Notes under the pieces: generated by a model
What the model was told of the DNA's origin: nothing
What the model saw: the letters and a program-made list of their open reading frames with translations, nothing else
Databases searched by the model: none
From: Flavobacteriaceae bacterium
GTDB lineage: Bacteria; Bacteroidota; Bacteroidia; Flavobacteriales; Flavobacteriaceae
Direction: 5' to 3'
DNA length: 64,000 bases
Assembly (NCBI GenBank): GCA_030148025.1
Contig: JASBUG010000041.1
Location: forward strand, 62,001 to 126,000
In this document: positions 63,082 through 64,000 of the stretch, in pieces
Layout: each line of letters opens with the position of its first letter
How positions within the stretch are numbered: the stretch's first letter is position 1
Translations under genes and position numbers: made by a program

Positions 63082-63089
63082 TATCTTTG
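63082..63089 (+). promoter_or_regulatory. -7 element of uvrA
   Basis: TATCTTTG, a full TAnnTTTG match, 18 bases before the uvrA ATG. No -33 TTG lies at normal spacing. Confidence 0.5.
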
Positions 63090-63107
63090 CGAAATTATTC
63101 TTATAAA

Positions 63108-64000
63108 ATGTCCATAAATACTAGCATTGTAACTGTAGATCCTAAAACAAACATCATTATAAAAGGTGCAAAACTGCATAACCTAAAAAATATTGATGTT
63201 GTAATACCCAGAAATAAATTAGTGGTAATTACAGGACTTTCAGGTTCTGGAAAATCTAGTTTAGCATTCGATACATTATATGCTGAAGGACAACGACGCT
63301 ATGTAGAAAGTTTGTCTAGTTACGCGCGTCAGTTCTTAGGACGGTTGAATAAACCAAAAGTAGATTATATAAAAGGAATTGCTCCAGCAATTGCTATAGA
63401 GCAAAAAGTAAACTCTACTAATCCTCGTTCTACAGTTGGTACTACTACAGAAATATACGACTATTTAAAATTGTTATTTGCCAGAATTGGTAAAACCTAC
63501 TCACCTGTTTCTGGAAAACTGGTAAAAAAAGATACAGTAACCGATGTTTTAAACTTTATTAAAGAATTTGAAGAAGGAACCAAACTCCTACTCCTAGCTC
63601 CTCTTCATCTTGAAGAAGGGCGTTCTTTAGAAGACAAACTAAAAGTACTTTACCAACAAGGTTATGCACGTATTAAAGTAGAAGATACAGTGTATAGAAT
63701 TGAAGATTTCATTCAAGATATTAAGTCTGAAGAAAATGTTTCACTAGTAATCGATCGTATCATTGTTCGCGACGATGAAGATTTCTACAACCGTTTAGCA
63801 GATGCTACACAAACAGCATTTTATGAAGGTAAGGGAGAATGTTATATTGAGACGCTTTCAGATAATTCATTACAACATTTTAGCAATAAGTTTGAACTTG
63901 ATGGCATAACCTTCTTAGAACCAAACATTCATTTATTCAGTTTCAACAACCCTTATGGTGCTTGTCCAAAATGTGAAGGTTATGGCGATGTGATTGGCAT
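63108..64000 (+). CDS. uvrA: Excinuclease ABC subunit A, N-terminal part
   Basis: The first 297 codons of uvrA, cut by the window end. The ATG at 63108 gives [20 protein letters not shown] and then [20 protein letters not shown]. Walker A of the first ATPase is [20 protein letters not shown], followed by [20 protein letters not shown] and [21 protein letters not shown]. Near the end [12 protein letters not shown] is the first half of the zinc-finger region. UvrA finds bulky DNA damage with UvrB in nucleotide excision repair. It is divergent from the sigma factor gene. Confidence 0.97.
   Translation, partial: MSINTSIVTVDPKTNIIIKGAKLHNLKNIDVVIPRNKLVVITGLSGSGKSSLAFDTLYAEGQRRYVESLSSYARQFLGRLNKPKVDYIKGIAPAIAIEQKVNSTNPRSTVGTTTEIYDYLKLLFARIGKTYSPVSGKLVKKDTVTDVLNFIKEFEEGTKLLLLAPLHLEEGRSLEDKLKVLYQQGYARIKVEDTVYRIEDFIQDIKSEENVSLVIDRIIVRDDEDFYNRLADATQTAFYEGKGECYIETLSDNSLQHFSNKFELDGITFLEPNIHLFSFNNPYGACPKCEGYGDVIG

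Noticed and set aside
1-64000. CRISPR arrays, tRNA or rRNA genes, insertion sequences, prophage or classical defence genes
   Set aside because: No regularly spaced repeats, cloverleaf-like conserved RNA segments, transposase motifs or defence gene families were seen on either strand.

Overview
The window is a 64 kb stretch of an AT-rich chromosome from a member of the Bacteroidota, almost certainly a marine-type Flavobacteriaceae. The evidence is the gene content (CarboxypepD_reg/TonB receptors, tandem DUF5916 outer-membrane proteins, BatA-type protein, DUF6146 and DUF6787 proteins, adjacent parE-parC), lipoprotein signals of the Bacteroidota type, and repeated upstream TAnnTTTG elements, the -7 consensus of the primary sigma factor of this phylum. 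No rRNA, tRNA, CRISPR array, insertion sequence or phage gene was seen. Every gene looks intact except the two cut by the window edges (a flippase at the left, uvrA at the right).

Positions 1-14935 are a surface or exopolysaccharide locus, all on the + strand: Wzx-type flippase (partial), Wzy-like polymerase/ligase, AsnB-type amidotransferase, GT4 glycosyltransferase, initiating phosphoglycosyl transferase, a divergent PLP enzyme, a FemAB/GNAT-like protein, a polysaccharide deacetylase, a DegT-family aminotransferase, then (after a 347-bp gap with a strong hairpin) a FlaA1/CapD-type dehydratase, a Wza-like export lipoprotein and a Wzc-like tyrosine kinase. Together these describe synthesis of an amino-sugar-containing polymer by a Wzx/Wzy route with Wza/Wzc export. 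A second FemAB-like gene converges on the locus from the right.

Positions 14932-34784 are mostly housekeeping: proline dehydrogenase, aroB, DinB-like protein, an Lrp/AsnC regulator, an M14 carboxypeptidase divergent from an XRE regulator (with four operator-like dyads between them), TerC, parE-parC, ychF, a ferredoxin divergent from an acyl-CoA reductase, serC, serA and a DUF937 protein.

Positions 34905-42427 hold small envelope proteins, a probable metal-uptake operon (DUF6787 protein, His-rich small protein, TonB receptor with an extreme Asp/Glu/His stretch) with its own promoter and a 20-bp dyad, a rare-looking alpha/beta-hydrolase-AraC fusion, two small alpha/beta proteins, and msrA-folE.

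Positions 42632-64000 hold two tandem DUF5916 outer-membrane proteins, a LolD-type ATPase, a TIGR02757 protein, an S10 peptidase, a sialidase-like lipoprotein, a GT2, a BatA-domain protein, a dihydroorotase-like protein that has lost its metal ligands, small hydrolases, a conserved 490-residue protein of unknown function, bcp and an Fe-S-free nth from a shared 36-bp intergenic region, a 47-residue small protein, an ECF-like sigma factor and the start of uvrA.

The best leads for something undescribed are the alpha/beta-hydrolase-AraC fusion, the dyad-controlled His-rich receptor operon, the XRE/M14 operator array and the catalytically degenerate dihydroorotase. All functional names rest on motif recognition by eye; no database search was run.
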